A DNA stretch of 64,000 nucleotides, taken from positions 372,001 through 436,000 of the forward strand of contig CAWJNX010000002.1 in assembly GCA_963844395.1 (NCBI GenBank), written 5' to 3'. The notes beneath the pieces are model-generated. The model made no database searches and was not told the origin of the DNA. It saw only the letters and a program-made list of their open reading frames with translations. The position numbers and the translations under genes are program-made. This DNA comes from VRUE01 sp963844395. GTDB taxonomy: Bacteria > Actinomycetota > Thermoleophilia > Solirubrobacterales > 70-9. This document shows positions 51,020 through 58,897 of the stretch, piece by piece (positions within the stretch are counted from its first letter, which is position 1; each line of letters opens with the position of its first letter).

Positions 51020-51772
51020 ATGGGGGACGAGCTTCGCTACGAGCGCCTCGGTGCCGCCTCGGTGCTGACCATCGACCGCCCGGCACGGCGCAACGCGGTC
51101 GACAACGCAACCGCCCAACTGTTCCGCCAAGGACTGTGCGATTTCGAGGCCGATGAGGGCGCCCGCGTCCTGGTTCTCACCGGCGCCGGCGGCGAGGCCT
51201 TCTGCGCCGGCGCCGACCTGAAGGCGCTCGATCTCGACGTCGATCACCCAGAGGGTCCGATGGGCCCGACGCGGGTCACCCCGTCGAAGCCGGCGATCGC
51301 AGCCGTTGACGGCTGGTGCCTGGCCGGCGGCGTCGAGCTGGCGCTCTGGTGTGACCTACGAATCGCCACGCCGGGCTCCACCTTCGGCCTCTTCGAGCGC
51401 CGCTGGGGAGTCCCTTTGGTCGACGGCGGCACGCAACGCCTACCCCGAACGATCGGCATGGGCCGAGCTCTAGACCTGATCCTCACCGGCCGCCCAGTAG
51501 ACGCGGAGGAGGCGCTGCGGATCGGACTCATCAACGAGGTGGTCGAACCCGGTCGTCACCTAGAGCGCGCCCTGGAGCTGGCCGAGCGAATCGCTTCCTT
51601 CCCCCAAGAGACGATGCTCGCCGACCGCAAAGCAGCGATAGAGGGCTACGGACTTCCCATAGCCGACGGCCTCGCCCTAGAGCACCAGCTCGGCCGCCAA
51701 GTCCTCCACATAGCGGCCCAAGGAGCAGCCCGCTTCTCCTCCGGAGAGGGCCGTCACGGCGAGGGCGTCTGA
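51020..51772 (+). CDS. Enoyl-CoA hydratase/isomerase family protein
   Basis: 250 aa from ATG 51020 (MGDELRYERLGAASVLTIDR). The crotonase fold has TIDRPARRNAVDNATAQLFR, EAFCAGADLKALDLD (oxyanion hole AGADL), then PAIAAVDGWCLAGGVELALW with the second oxyanion Gly, CDLRIATPGSTFGLFERRWG and GTQRLPRTIGMGRALDLILT. Residue positions equivalent to the two catalytic Glu of true hydratases read ALWCDLRI and RWGVPLVDGG, so only part of the pair may be kept and the exact reaction is uncertain. Likely fatty-acid or branched-chain acyl-CoA turnover. Confidence 0.85.
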   Translation: MGDELRYERLGAASVLTIDRPARRNAVDNATAQLFRQGLCDFEADEGARVLVLTGAGGEAFCAGADLKALDLDVDHPEGPMGPTRVTPSKPAIAAVDGWCLAGGVELALWCDLRIATPGSTFGLFERRWGVPLVDGGTQRLPRTIGMGRALDLILTGRPVDAEEALRIGLINEVVEPGRHLERALELAERIASFPQETMLADRKAAIEGYGLPIADGLALEHQLGRQVLHIAAQGAARFSSGEGRHGEGV

Positions 51773-52485
51773 CCCTGCCGGGCCAACCTTCGCATCTCAT
51801 CTTCCGCCGCTTCGGGCCCCAGATAAGGCATAAGCACCGCAAAGACAAGATCGGGAAGCAGCCGCGGCAGCTCCGGCCCGCGCCCGGCCCGGATCTCGTC
51901 GAAGATCATCGAGGTGGCGCCGCCAATCGCGAAGCGGGCGGTGTCGGGCGGTAGCTCGTCGCCCTGCCCGGAGTAGGTGCGTCCCTCCTCGAGGAAGGGG
52001 GTGAAGCGAGCCAGCGCCGCTCGGTAGCGCTCACGGGCCTCGTCCCCGGCCGCGGTCACCTCGACCATCGCCATCCGCGCGATGTCCGCCTCCACGGCAA
52101 GCAGCTCGATCAGGGCACGCAGCCCGATCCCGATCTTCTCCGGCCAGGGCTCGTCAACGGCGGCCTCGAAGGCGCTTGTCACGTGGGCGACCAGCACGTC
52201 GATTACCGCGTCGTAGGCCTCGAGGAAGCACTCGGCCTTGTCCTGGAACGCCTCGTAGAAGGCGTCCTCGGTGACCCCGGCGAACTCGACCACGTCGGCG
52301 ACCGTCGTCGCCTCGTAGCCCTTTGCGGCAGCCACCCGGACCATCGCCTCCAGCAGCCGCTCGCGCTGCGAGCGCACGACATAAGCCTGCGGCAATCCAC
52401 GGCGGCCGTCGGCGACGTTTCCTGGATTCGATGGGGATGACGAATCCACCGATTCAGCGTAGGGGAGGAACCGCGGCCTGTCCAA
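51754..52485 (-). CDS. TetR/AcrR family regulator (array member 1)
   Basis: 243-aa intact TetR. The N-terminal HTH reads RERLLEAMVRVAAAKGYEAT followed by TVADVVEFAGVTEDAFYEAF and QDKAECFLEAYDAV. The C-terminal ligand-binding helices end LLPDLVFAVLMPYLGPEAAE, a PYLGxEAA ending shared by the whole array. The ligand is unknown. The 3' end overlaps the convergent enoyl-CoA hydratase by 19 bases. The far N-terminus (MDRPRFLPYAESVDSSS) may be overextended; a start nearer the HTH is possible. Confidence 0.9.
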   Translation of the reverse strand: MDRPRFLPYAESVDSSSPSNPGNVADGRRGLPQAYVVRSQRERLLEAMVRVAAAKGYEATTVADVVEFAGVTEDAFYEAFQDKAECFLEAYDAVIDVLVAHVTSAFEAAVDEPWPEKIGIGLRALIELLAVEADIARMAMVEVTAAGDEARERYRAALARFTPFLEEGRTYSGQGDELPPDTARFAIGGATSMIFDEIRAGRGPELPRLLPDLVFAVLMPYLGPEAAEDEMRRLARQGQTPSP

Positions 52486-52506
52486 CCCCCGCCGCCGGTC
52501 TGGCGA

Positions 52507-53205
52507 TCAGGCCCGCGCAGCCTGCATCTCGGCGCTTGCCGCCTCGGCCCCGAAGTAGGGCAGCACTGCGAAGTACATGAACTCGGGCAGCAGCTTGCGA
52601 AAACCGTCGTCAGCCCCGGTGGAGAGCCGGGAATGGACTACCGCATGGATGCCGGCGACGATGCCCTCCGGGGCGATTCCGGGAGGCGACTCCCCTCCCT
52701 CGGCCTCCACCCGTGCCAAATCGATGAAATCCGTGAAGGCTTTCATCGCTGCGGCACGTCTTGCCAGGGCCTCCGCTCCCGCTGCATGGACCTCGACGAC
52801 CAGCGCGCGGCCGATGTCGGGCTCGGTGTCGAAGAAATCGAGGACGGCACCGAGCCCGGCTCGCAGCTTGGTCCGCCAGCTCTTCTCGCCAGCGGCGGCG
52901 GTTCGCGCCAGGGCCACGATCCGTGCCAGGCCGGCGTCGAGCGCCGCCAGGTAGCAGGACTCCTTGTCGGCAAAATTGTCGTAGAAGGCCTGTCGATAGA
53001 GACCCGTACGCTGCAAAATCGTGCGTACAGACGTGAGGTCGTAGCCTTTCGACCCAACCTCTTCCAGCATCCCGACGAGGATCTTTTCCCGCTTCGGCGA
53101 GTTCACCTGCTCGAGCTTTGTCCCGTGGGGAAAATCGTCGATCTTTGCGACCGCGCCGCGCTCCTCCGCCCCTGCCTGGACTTCGGTCACGCCCTGCTTC
53201 CCCAT
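52507..53205 (-). CDS. TetR/AcrR family regulator (array member 2)
   Basis: 232-aa intact TetR with a strong ribosome-binding site AGGAGGA five bases before ATG 53205. The HTH region is PKREKILVGMLEEVGSKGYD, LTSVRTILQRTGLYRQAFYD and NFADKESCYLAAL. The C-terminus LLPEFMYFAVLPYFGAEAAS resembles the other array members, but overall it is the most divergent (LTSV-RTIL instead of TVADI). It lies 21 bases upstream of member 1 on the same strand and is divergent from member 3. Confidence 0.9.
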   Translation of the reverse strand: MGKQGVTEVQAGAEERGAVAKIDDFPHGTKLEQVNSPKREKILVGMLEEVGSKGYDLTSVRTILQRTGLYRQAFYDNFADKESCYLAALDAGLARIVALARTAAAGEKSWRTKLRAGLGAVLDFFDTEPDIGRALVVEVHAAGAEALARRAAAMKAFTDFIDLARVEAEGGESPPGIAPEGIVAGIHAVVHSRLSTGADDGFRKLLPEFMYFAVLPYFGAEAASAEMQAARA

Positions 53206-53236
53206 CGCAATCCTCCTGTCAGATCAAGGGAACAGG

Positions 53237-53265
53237 TTGTCTAGCGTCGGTACTCTACCGGTATA
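53237..53265 (+). promoter_or_regulatory. Possible promoter for TetR array member 3
   Basis: TTGTCT (53237-53242) and GGTATA (53260-53265) are 17 bases apart, and the stretch between carries a CGGTA repeat (CGGTACTCTACCGGTA), possibly an autoregulatory operator. The region lies in the divergent gap between array members 2 and 3. The -10 match is moderate. Confidence 0.35.
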
Positions 53266-53317
53266 TCGCCAAACCGTCCAGCTTGAAACTGCTGAACCTC
53301 TGAGTACCCTGCGTTTC

Positions 53318-53995
53318 GTGGCTGACCGTGTCTCCGAAGCGATGCGACCGAGGCCCGGACGGCACGCATTGCCCCGGGAGTTCATCACCCAACACCAGCG
53401 CGCTCGCATCATCGCCGCGCTCGCCGAGGAGACGGTCGAGAAGGGCTATCGCTCGGTCACCGTCGCCGACATCGTGCGCCGTGCCGGGATCGCGCGTAAC
53501 ACCTTCTACGAGAACTTCTCTTCGAAGGAGGACTGCTTCCTGGCCGCCTCGGAGTTCGCGGTCAAAGAGGCCCTGCGGCGCGTTGTCAACGCCGCCAGCA
53601 AGGTCGATAGCTGGCCCGCTCGGGTCAACTCGGGACTCTCCGCATTTCTCCATTACGTCGCCACCGAGCCGGCGCTGGCCCGCACCTGCATCGTCGAGGC
53701 GCTCTCGGCCGGCCCCGCCGCAGTCGAGCGCTACGAACGCTCGATTCAGGCCTTCGTGCCGCTCTTCCGCATGGGCCGCAAGGTTTCTTCGCAGGGCGAG
53801 CGGCTGCCGGCGACACTGGAGGAGACGATCGTGGGCGGCATCTTCTGGATCCTCTACCAGCGGATCGTGATGGGACAGGTCGAGCAGATCGAGGAGCTGC
53901 TCCCCGAGCTGGTCGAGTTTTCGCTCACCCCGTACCTCGGCGCCGAGGCCGCGAAGCGGACGGCATCCGAGGCGCCTCCCGCGACCGCTCGCTGA
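53318..53995 (+). CDS. TetR/AcrR family regulator (array member 3)
   Basis: About 225 aa from GTG 53318; ATG 53342 (MRPRPGRHALPREFITQHQR) and TTG 53237 are alternatives, and no start has a clear ribosome-binding site. The HTH has RARIIAALAEETVEKGYRSV, TVADIVRRAGIARNTFYENF and SSKEDCFLAASEF. The C-terminus is LLPELVEFSLTPYLGAEAAK. The PGRHxLPREFI...HQR lead-in recurs in members 5 and 8, so these three are close paralogues. Intact, unlike the five members downstream. Confidence 0.88.
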   Translation: MADRVSEAMRPRPGRHALPREFITQHQRARIIAALAEETVEKGYRSVTVADIVRRAGIARNTFYENFSSKEDCFLAASEFAVKEALRRVVNAASKVDSWPARVNSGLSAFLHYVATEPALARTCIVEALSAGPAAVERYERSIQAFVPLFRMGRKVSSQGERLPATLEETIVGGIFWILYQRIVMGQVEQIEELLPELVEFSLTPYLGAEAAKRTASEAPPATAR

Positions 53996-54079
53996 GCCGG
54001 AGCCGGTCGTGCGAAGCCCGAGTCAGGGAGCTCGGTCGGGTCTGACCTCGAAGGTGGGGATCGGGGGTCCCATGCGCTA

Positions 54080-54723
54080 GTGCTCGATACCGAGAACCGC
54101 GAGCGGACCGGCAGCTCCGAGCGCGCCCAGATCGTCGCGGCGCTGATTGCGGTCGCCGCCGAGCGAGGCTACGGCGAGACCTCGATCGATTTGGTCCTCG
54201 AGCGGGCCGAGCTCGACCGGGCCGCCTTCGACCGCCACTTCCGCGGCAAGTACGACTGCTTCCTCTCCGCCTGGCAGGAGATCAACGAGGATTGCCTGAC
54301 GACGATGGTGAGCGCCTACGAGAGCTGCGAGGCGTGGCCCGACCGGCTCCGCGCCGTTGCCCACCGGATCGTCGCGGGCCTGCGCAAAGACCCCAGCCGC
54401 GCCTCCTTCGGGGTCGAGGTGCTGGCGGCGGGCGACGCCGCCCGCGCCCGCCGCGACATGACGATGCGAGTGATCGCCTCGCTGATCGACGCCGGCCGGC
54501 AGGAGATGGAGGACCCCGAAGCCGTCCCCCACACAACCGCCGAGGCGCTGGCCGGCTCTGCCTACGGGCAGATCTATCCAGGGTGGTCGCCGGCCAGGCC
54601 GAGGATCTGGCGGACCTGGTGCCGCAGTTGATGTCGGCCGCGGTGATGCCGTACCTGGGAGCCGAGGCCGCGCTCGGGGAGTTGAGCCGCGATTCCGGGG
54701 CTCCGGCACGGTATGGTCGCGGG
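54080..54723 (+). pseudogene. TetR/AcrR family regulator (array member 4), frameshifted
   Basis: From GTG 54080 the HTH half is clear: RAQIVAALIAVAAERGYGET, SIDLVLERAELDRAAFDRHF and RGKYDCFLSAWQEI. The frame holds to GSAYGQIY, then breaks at about 54578-54583 (TATCCAGGG); the next frame continues VVAGQAEDLADLVPQLMSAA and VMPYLGAEAALGELSRD. A base seems to be missing. That second frame has no stop before array member 5 and runs straight into its start GTG 54724, so a repaired gene would read through as a double TetR protein. As written, the first frame ends at 54631. Confidence 0.75.
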
Positions 54724-55450
54724 GTGCCACGGAAAAAGGCCGACAAAAGCGTCGCCAAATCTCGCAAACAGAGCAGCGCGCCGGAGGACTATCCCCCCGA
54801 GCTAGCCCGCCTACCGCCGGGCCGCCACGGCCTGCCGCGCGAGTTCGTCGCCCATAACCAGCGCGAGCGGCTGATCGCCGGCCTAGCCGAGGCGATCGCC
54901 GAGAACGGCTACTCGGGGACGACGATCGCCCACATCACCCGCGCCGCCGCCGTCTCCCGCCGCACCTTCTACGAGCACTTCCCCAGCAAGGACGAGTGCT
55001 TCGTCGCCGCCTACGAGGCGGTGATGGTGGAACTGCGCGAACGCGTCTCCGAGCGCCTTCGACGGCGAGGAGCAGTGGCCGCAGGCGATCAAGGCGGGGA
55101 TCGGCGCGATGCTCGAGTTCCTCGCCGCCGAGCCCAACCTGGCCCGCCTCTGCATGGTCGAGGCGCTGGTTGCCGGCCCGGTCGTCGTCGAGCGCTACGA
55201 CGCCGCGATCCAGAGCTTCGTCCCCTACTTCAAAGAGGGCCGCGAGGGCCGCTCGCCGGAGGTCCTCTCGCGCCTCTCGCCGACTACCGAGGAGGCCCTC
55301 GTCGGCGGCATGGTCTCGCTGATCTCCCGCCGCATCATCGCCGGCAAAACCGAGGAGCTGGAGGAGCTGCTCCCCGACCTGGTCGAGTTCACGCTAACGC
55401 CATATCTCGGGAGCGACGAGGCCTCGAAGGTCGCGAAGAAGAAAGGCTGA
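54724..55450 (+). pseudogene. TetR/AcrR family regulator (array member 5), frameshifted
   Basis: GTG 54724 starts a basic lead (PRKKADKSVAKSRKQ), then PGRHGLPREFVAHNQRERLI, AGLAEAIAENGYSGTTIAHI and AAAVSRRTFYEHFPSKDECF. At about 55050-55056 (TCCGAGCGCC) one extra base shifts the frame; without it the protein continues AFDGEEQWPQAIKAGIGAML, EFLAAEPNLARLCMVEALVA and LLPDLVEFTLTPYLGSDEAS to TGA 55448-55450. Both halves are otherwise clean. It is joined in frame to the end of member 4. Confidence 0.78.
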
Positions 55451-55470
55451 GCGCCTCCTTCCCTGCTTCC

Positions 55471-55700
55471 ATGGCGCAGCTTCTCGTTCGCGACATCGAG
55501 ACCGAGGTCGTCCGCGAGCTGGAGGTTCGAGCCGCTCGCAACGACCGGTCGGTTGAAGAGGAGCACCGGGAGATCCTGCGGCGAGCACTGAGGCATCCCC
55601 GCCCCCGGCCTTCGTTGAAGGCAGCTTTCTGCTCGAGATGCCGAATGTCGGCGAGGACCGGGACTTCGAACGCCCGCGTGACGTTGGCCGTACGAGATAG
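55471..55700 (+). pseudogene. FitA-like ribbon-helix-helix antitoxin, orphan and frameshifted
   Basis: ATG 55471 begins MAQLLVRDIETEVVRELEVR, then ARNDRSVEEEHREILRRAL, the FitA-like RHH DNA-binding domain of VapB/FitA antitoxins. After SLKAAF the frame shifts at about 55628-55635; the next frame gives LLEMPNVGEDRDFERPRDVG and stops at TAG 55700, which is the usual FitA C-terminus that covers the toxin. No PIN-domain FitB/VapC toxin follows, so it is an orphan. It sits 20 bases after array member 5. Confidence 0.72.
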
Positions 55701-55731
55701 CCGACGCCCAGTCGCCGACATCTACTGCCGC

Positions 55732-56434
55732 CTACTTCCCGACGGCGTCCTCTGAGCTGGGCCGAGCCACCTCGTCTTCGCCGAATAGCTGCAGGAAGGC
55801 GAGGCGGGTCAGGTCGGGCAGCAGGCGCTCGACCTCGGCGGCGCGGCCGGCGGCGATCTCGATGGCAGAGCGATTCCTCGATCGCGCCGACGACGAAGCC
55901 GGCGGTCATCGGGGTCGCCGATGGGCCGCGCGCCGGGCTCGTCGCGGGCGGAGTCGAAGGCGCGCGGCGAGGCGGTCGATCAGCTCGCTGGTGCTTGAGC
56001 CCAGGCGTCGCCGCGCGCGGCCCGCACCTCGATCAGCAGCGCCTTCGCCAACAGCGGCTGCTCGGCGACGAAGCGCAGCAGCGCGGCCAGCGCGGCGCGG
56101 AAGCCCTCGCGCCAGCTCGCGGCTCCCGCGGCACGCCTCGAGCAGCTTCGGCGCAGAGCCGGTCGGCCGCCTCCTCGTAGGCGCGCGCGAAGCAGGCCTC
56201 CTTGCTGCCGAAGCGGCGGTGGAAGCGATCCTGGGTGATGCGGGCCCGCTCCGCCACCTCCCGCACGGTCGCCTTCGCGTAGCCCAGCTCGCCGACCGTC
56301 AGCAGCATCGCCTCGCGGACGTCGCGGTCGGCCTCGAGGTCCGGCAGCGGCCTCTTCCCATGACCTGACCGCGCGCAGTGGTCCCGGAGCCTCCATTCGG
56401 GATACCATAGCTTATGTTTGGGAACTTTCTCCAC
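55732..56434 (-). pseudogene. TetR/AcrR family regulator (array member 6), several frameshifts
   Basis: The HTH half (GKRPLPDLEADRDVREAML, LTVGELGYAKATVREVAERA, RITQDRFHRRFGSKEACFAR) is in one frame. Then come ASWREGFRAALAALLRFVAE and QPLLAKALLIEVRAARGDAW in a second, and EIAAGRAAEVERLLPDLTRL with AFLQLFGEDEVARPS in a third, ending at TAG 55732-55734. At least two or three indels are needed to join them. The start is uncertain; GTG 56434 is in frame with the HTH. It is the only array member on the minus strand in this part and is divergent from member 7. Confidence 0.65.
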
Positions 56435-56482
56435 TCCATATACCAGTTTCGTACCAATGGGAACTAGCGCTATCCTGACCCT
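56401..56482. promoter_or_regulatory. Divergent control region between TetR members 6 and 7
   Basis: AT-rich for this genome, with the octamer TGGGAACT at 56419-56426 and 56458-56465 (39 bases apart), and ATACCA/TACCA elements between. The same GGGAACT string recurs near 58766 upstream of the collagen-like gene. This suggests operator half-sites for one of the array regulators, but nothing in the sequence assigns the protein. Confidence 0.4.
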
Positions 56483-57171
56483 GTGCGCGCCTTGCCCGGA
56501 AAGGCCTCCCGGCAGCCGCCCGGCCCCGAGCCGGTGAGCCGCGACGCCGCCGCCGCCGACCAGCGCCGCCGCATCCTCGAGGCGACGGCGGATCTGCTCG
56601 CCGAGCAGGGCTACCAGGAGACGACGATGGAGAAGATCGTGCGCCGGGCCAAGGTCGGCTACGCGACCTTCTACAAGCACTACGCCGATCGGGACGAGGC
56701 CTTTCTCGCCTTGCTCGACGCCGCGACCGAGCGCACCGATCGAGCGAGTCGAAGACGCCTACAAGCGCGAAGAAGGGCCCTGGCCCGATCGGGTCGGGGC
56801 GGCCCTCGGCGTCGCTCTTCGAAGACGTCGCCGCGCATCCCGACGTCGCCCGCGCCTGCTTGGTCGAGGCGCTCGACCGCCGGGCCCGAGGCGGCGGCTC
56901 GCCACGAGGCGGCGCTGAAGCAAGCTGGCGCCGCTGCTGCGCCCGGGCCGCGAGCTCAACCCGCGCCGGGCGAGAGCTGCCCGAGAACCTCGAGGAGACG
57001 CTGGCCGGCGGCGTCGTCTGGGTGCTCAGCCAGCGGCTGATCGCTGGCGAAGCCGACAAGCTGCGCGCCCTCCTGCCCGAGACCCTCGAGTTCCTGCTGC
57101 GGCCCTACGTCGGCGAGGACGAAGCGGCGCGGGAGGCCGGCGAGGTCGCCGACGCGATCTCTGCCGCCTAG
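56483..57171 (+). pseudogene. TetR/AcrR family regulator (array member 7), several frameshifts
   Basis: GTG 56483 opens a clean HTH half: DQRRRILEATADLLAEQGYQ, ETTMEKIVRRAKVGYATFYK and HYADRDEAFLALLDAATERT. Between about 56740 and 56990 the expected sequence (EDAYKREEGPWPDRVGAAL, DVAAHPDVARACLVEAL, GPEAAARHEAALK) is scattered over all three frames, which needs four or more small indels. The end is clean again: LPENLEETLAGGVVWVLSQR and LRALLPETLEFLLRPYVGED to TAG 57171. Codon use is normal throughout, so the indels are recent or artefactual. Confidence 0.68.
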
Positions 57172-57182
57172 CCCGGCTGGCG

Positions 57183-57891
57183 ATGCCCGCCGAAGAGCTC
57201 GGACCCCTCCCCGCCGGCCGCCACGGCTACAGCCGCGAGCAGGTCGCCCACCACCAGCGCGAGCGCCTGATCGCCGGCCTCGCGGCGGCGGTCGCCGAGA
57301 AGGGCTACGCCGCGGTCACGCTCGACCGACATCACCAAGCGAGCGCGAAGGTCTCCCGCCGCGTCTTCTACGCCAACTTCGAGAGCAAGGAGGAGTGCTT
57401 CCTCGCCGCCTTCGAGGTCGTCGTGAGCCACCTGCGCGAGCTGGTCGCCGAGGCGGTGGCGGCGAGCCGCGGACTGGCCGCAGCAGGCGATCGCCGCCAC
57501 TCGCGCCGTGCTCGCCTTCCTCGCCGCCGAGCCCGACCTCGCCCGCCTCTGCCTGGTCGAGTCGCGCGGCGCCGGCCCGGCGGTGACCGCACGCTTCAAC
57601 GAGGCGGTGGGGGAGATGGCGCCACTGCTAGAGCAGGGGCGCGCCGAGCGCGACGAGGGCGAGCGCGCGCCTCCCCGACTCGACCGAGGACTCGACGATC
57701 GGCTCCCTCGTCTCGCTCGCTGCACCGCAAGGTCGCCGCCGGCGAAGCGACGCAGCTGCGAGGACCTCCTCCCCGAGTGCGCCGAATTCGTCCTCGCGCC
57801 CTATCTTGGCCACGACGAGGCTGCCCGCCTCGCCTCCTCATGCTCCCATCTCACACTTCCCCACCCGGCCTCTGACGTACCATCGGACTGA
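57183..57891 (+). pseudogene. TetR/AcrR family regulator (array member 8), several frameshifts
   Basis: ATG 57183 (MPAEELGPLPAGRHGYSREQ) leads to HHQRERLIAGLAAAVAEKGY and AAVTL. A local shift of +1 then +2 (57322-57350) garbles the recognition helix before VSRRVFYANFESKEECFLAA restores it. Near 57470 another indel moves to the frame with QAIAATRAVLAFLAAEPDL and LARLCLVESRGAGPAVTARF; further shifts around 57670-57750 precede DLLPECAEFVLAPYLGHDEA. The stop TGA overlaps the next ATG by one base (TGATG). Close paralogue of members 3 and 5. Confidence 0.68.
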
Positions 57892-58109
57892 TGCCCGAGT
57901 CGCCACGCAAGCCCCTATTCGCCCCCGGCAACGAGGCCGAGTGGGCGCGGATTAACGAGGAAGAGGCCCGCCAGGAAGCCGAGTTCGCGGCCTCGCTCTC
58001 GATTCCCGAGCGATTGGAGTTCGGCCAGAAGCTTTGCGAACAAGCCTTCGACTTCTACAACGCCGTCCATGCCCGCGACCGTGGCCCCCAGCGAGATCCG
58101 CGGGCCTGA
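57891..58109 (+). CDS. Small hypothetical protein, possible partner of the nucleotidyltransferase
   Basis: 72 aa, MPESPRKPLFAPGNEAEWAR followed by INEEEARQEAEFAASLSIPE and LEFGQKLCEQAFDFYNAV. Mostly helical and acidic, with no named domain I recognise. The core LSxxERLExGxxLxEQAF occurs in small proteins coded just before nucleotidyltransferase genes. It starts on the last base of the TetR member 8 stop and its end overlaps the nucleotidyltransferase by 41 bases. A role as antitoxin is inferred only from that arrangement. Confidence 0.55.
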   Translation: MPESPRKPLFAPGNEAEWARINEEEARQEAEFAASLSIPERLEFGQKLCEQAFDFYNAVHARDRGPQRDPRA

Positions 58110-58593
58110 CCTCGCCGGCGTCGTCGCCGACGCCAATGCGGCCGGCCTTCCCCATGTTGTGATCGGCGGTTTCGCCGTGATCGCTCACGGTTATTTCCGG
58201 GCTACCAAGGACTCAGACCTGCTCGTGCCCGACGGCCCGGAGACGGACCAGGCGATCCTTCGCTTCCTCGAACGGATCGGCGCCACCCGCTTCAGCGATG
58301 GCAAGGTCTTGACCGCCGTTGACGTGGCCGGCGCCGACCACCTGCGCGTTGACAGCCGCCACGGCGTGATCGACATCATGCGCGGCGGCCTGCCGCCGCT
58401 CGATTATGAGACGGTGGCCGAGAACGCAATCGACGGCTCCTGGCGCGGCAGCCCGTTTCGCGTTGCCGCACTGCGCAGCCTCGTCGGCTTCAAGCGGCTC
58501 GCCGGCCGCGGTCAGGATCGCGTTGACCTCGAAAAGCTGGAGCGAGCCAACGGCGAACTGCCGATCGATCCGATCCCTGGCCTCGACACCTGA
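58069..58593 (+). CDS. Nucleotidyltransferase-fold protein (AbiEii/MNT-like)
   Basis: 174 aa from ATG 58069. The minimal nucleotidyltransferase core is visible: HVVIGGFAVIAHGYFRATKD with the GG helix-start motif, the DxD metal pair in KDSDLLV near residues 47-51, and a later carboxylate in DIMRGGLPPLDYE. The C-terminus FRVAALRSLVGFKRLAGRGQ and DRVDLEKLERANGE is common in this group. Relatives include toxin-antitoxin nucleotidyltransferases and phage-defence proteins; the exact role here is unknown. The start overlaps the small upstream gene by 41 bases. Confidence 0.8.
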   Translation: MPATVAPSEIRGPDLAGVVADANAAGLPHVVIGGFAVIAHGYFRATKDSDLLVPDGPETDQAILRFLERIGATRFSDGKVLTAVDVAGADHLRVDSRHGVIDIMRGGLPPLDYETVAENAIDGSWRGSPFRVAALRSLVGFKRLAGRGQDRVDLEKLERANGELPIDPIPGLDT

Positions 58594-58897
58594 CCGGTAA
58601 TCCGCGCCGGTCGCACAGGTCCGCCGGGGCCGTCTCATCGCCCGCGAGCGACGTAGCAGTTCCTCCACAGTTCCAGGAACGTTCCCTTTCCTTTGGGAAC
58701 GCTCCCTTGACAACTTCGTCACGGAATGCTTTCCTTGCCATGCCTGCGGTACGGCTATCACCTTCTGGGAACTAGTCTCCACCGCTAAGCGATTACAGGA
58801 ACACGACGTAACAGGGACCACATAACCGAGCTTCGCCAAGGGGCCGCAAGGGAAGCGGCAGGCAGAGGGGCTCATGGGACAAGGAGAAGAGATTCAG
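58594..58897 (+). promoter_or_regulatory. 304-base control region upstream of the collagen-like gene
   Basis: No gene is seen. It is AT-richer than its surroundings. CGTTCCC (58680-58686) and GGGAACG (58695-58701) form an inverted repeat just before TTGACA at 58707-58712, a perfect -35 hexamer, though the -10 (TTTCCT near 58730) is poor. GGGAACTAG at about 58766 repeats the element seen at 56458. A ribosome-binding site AGGAG (58882-58886) precedes ATG 58898. A regulated promoter for the surface-protein genes is likely. Confidence 0.5.
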
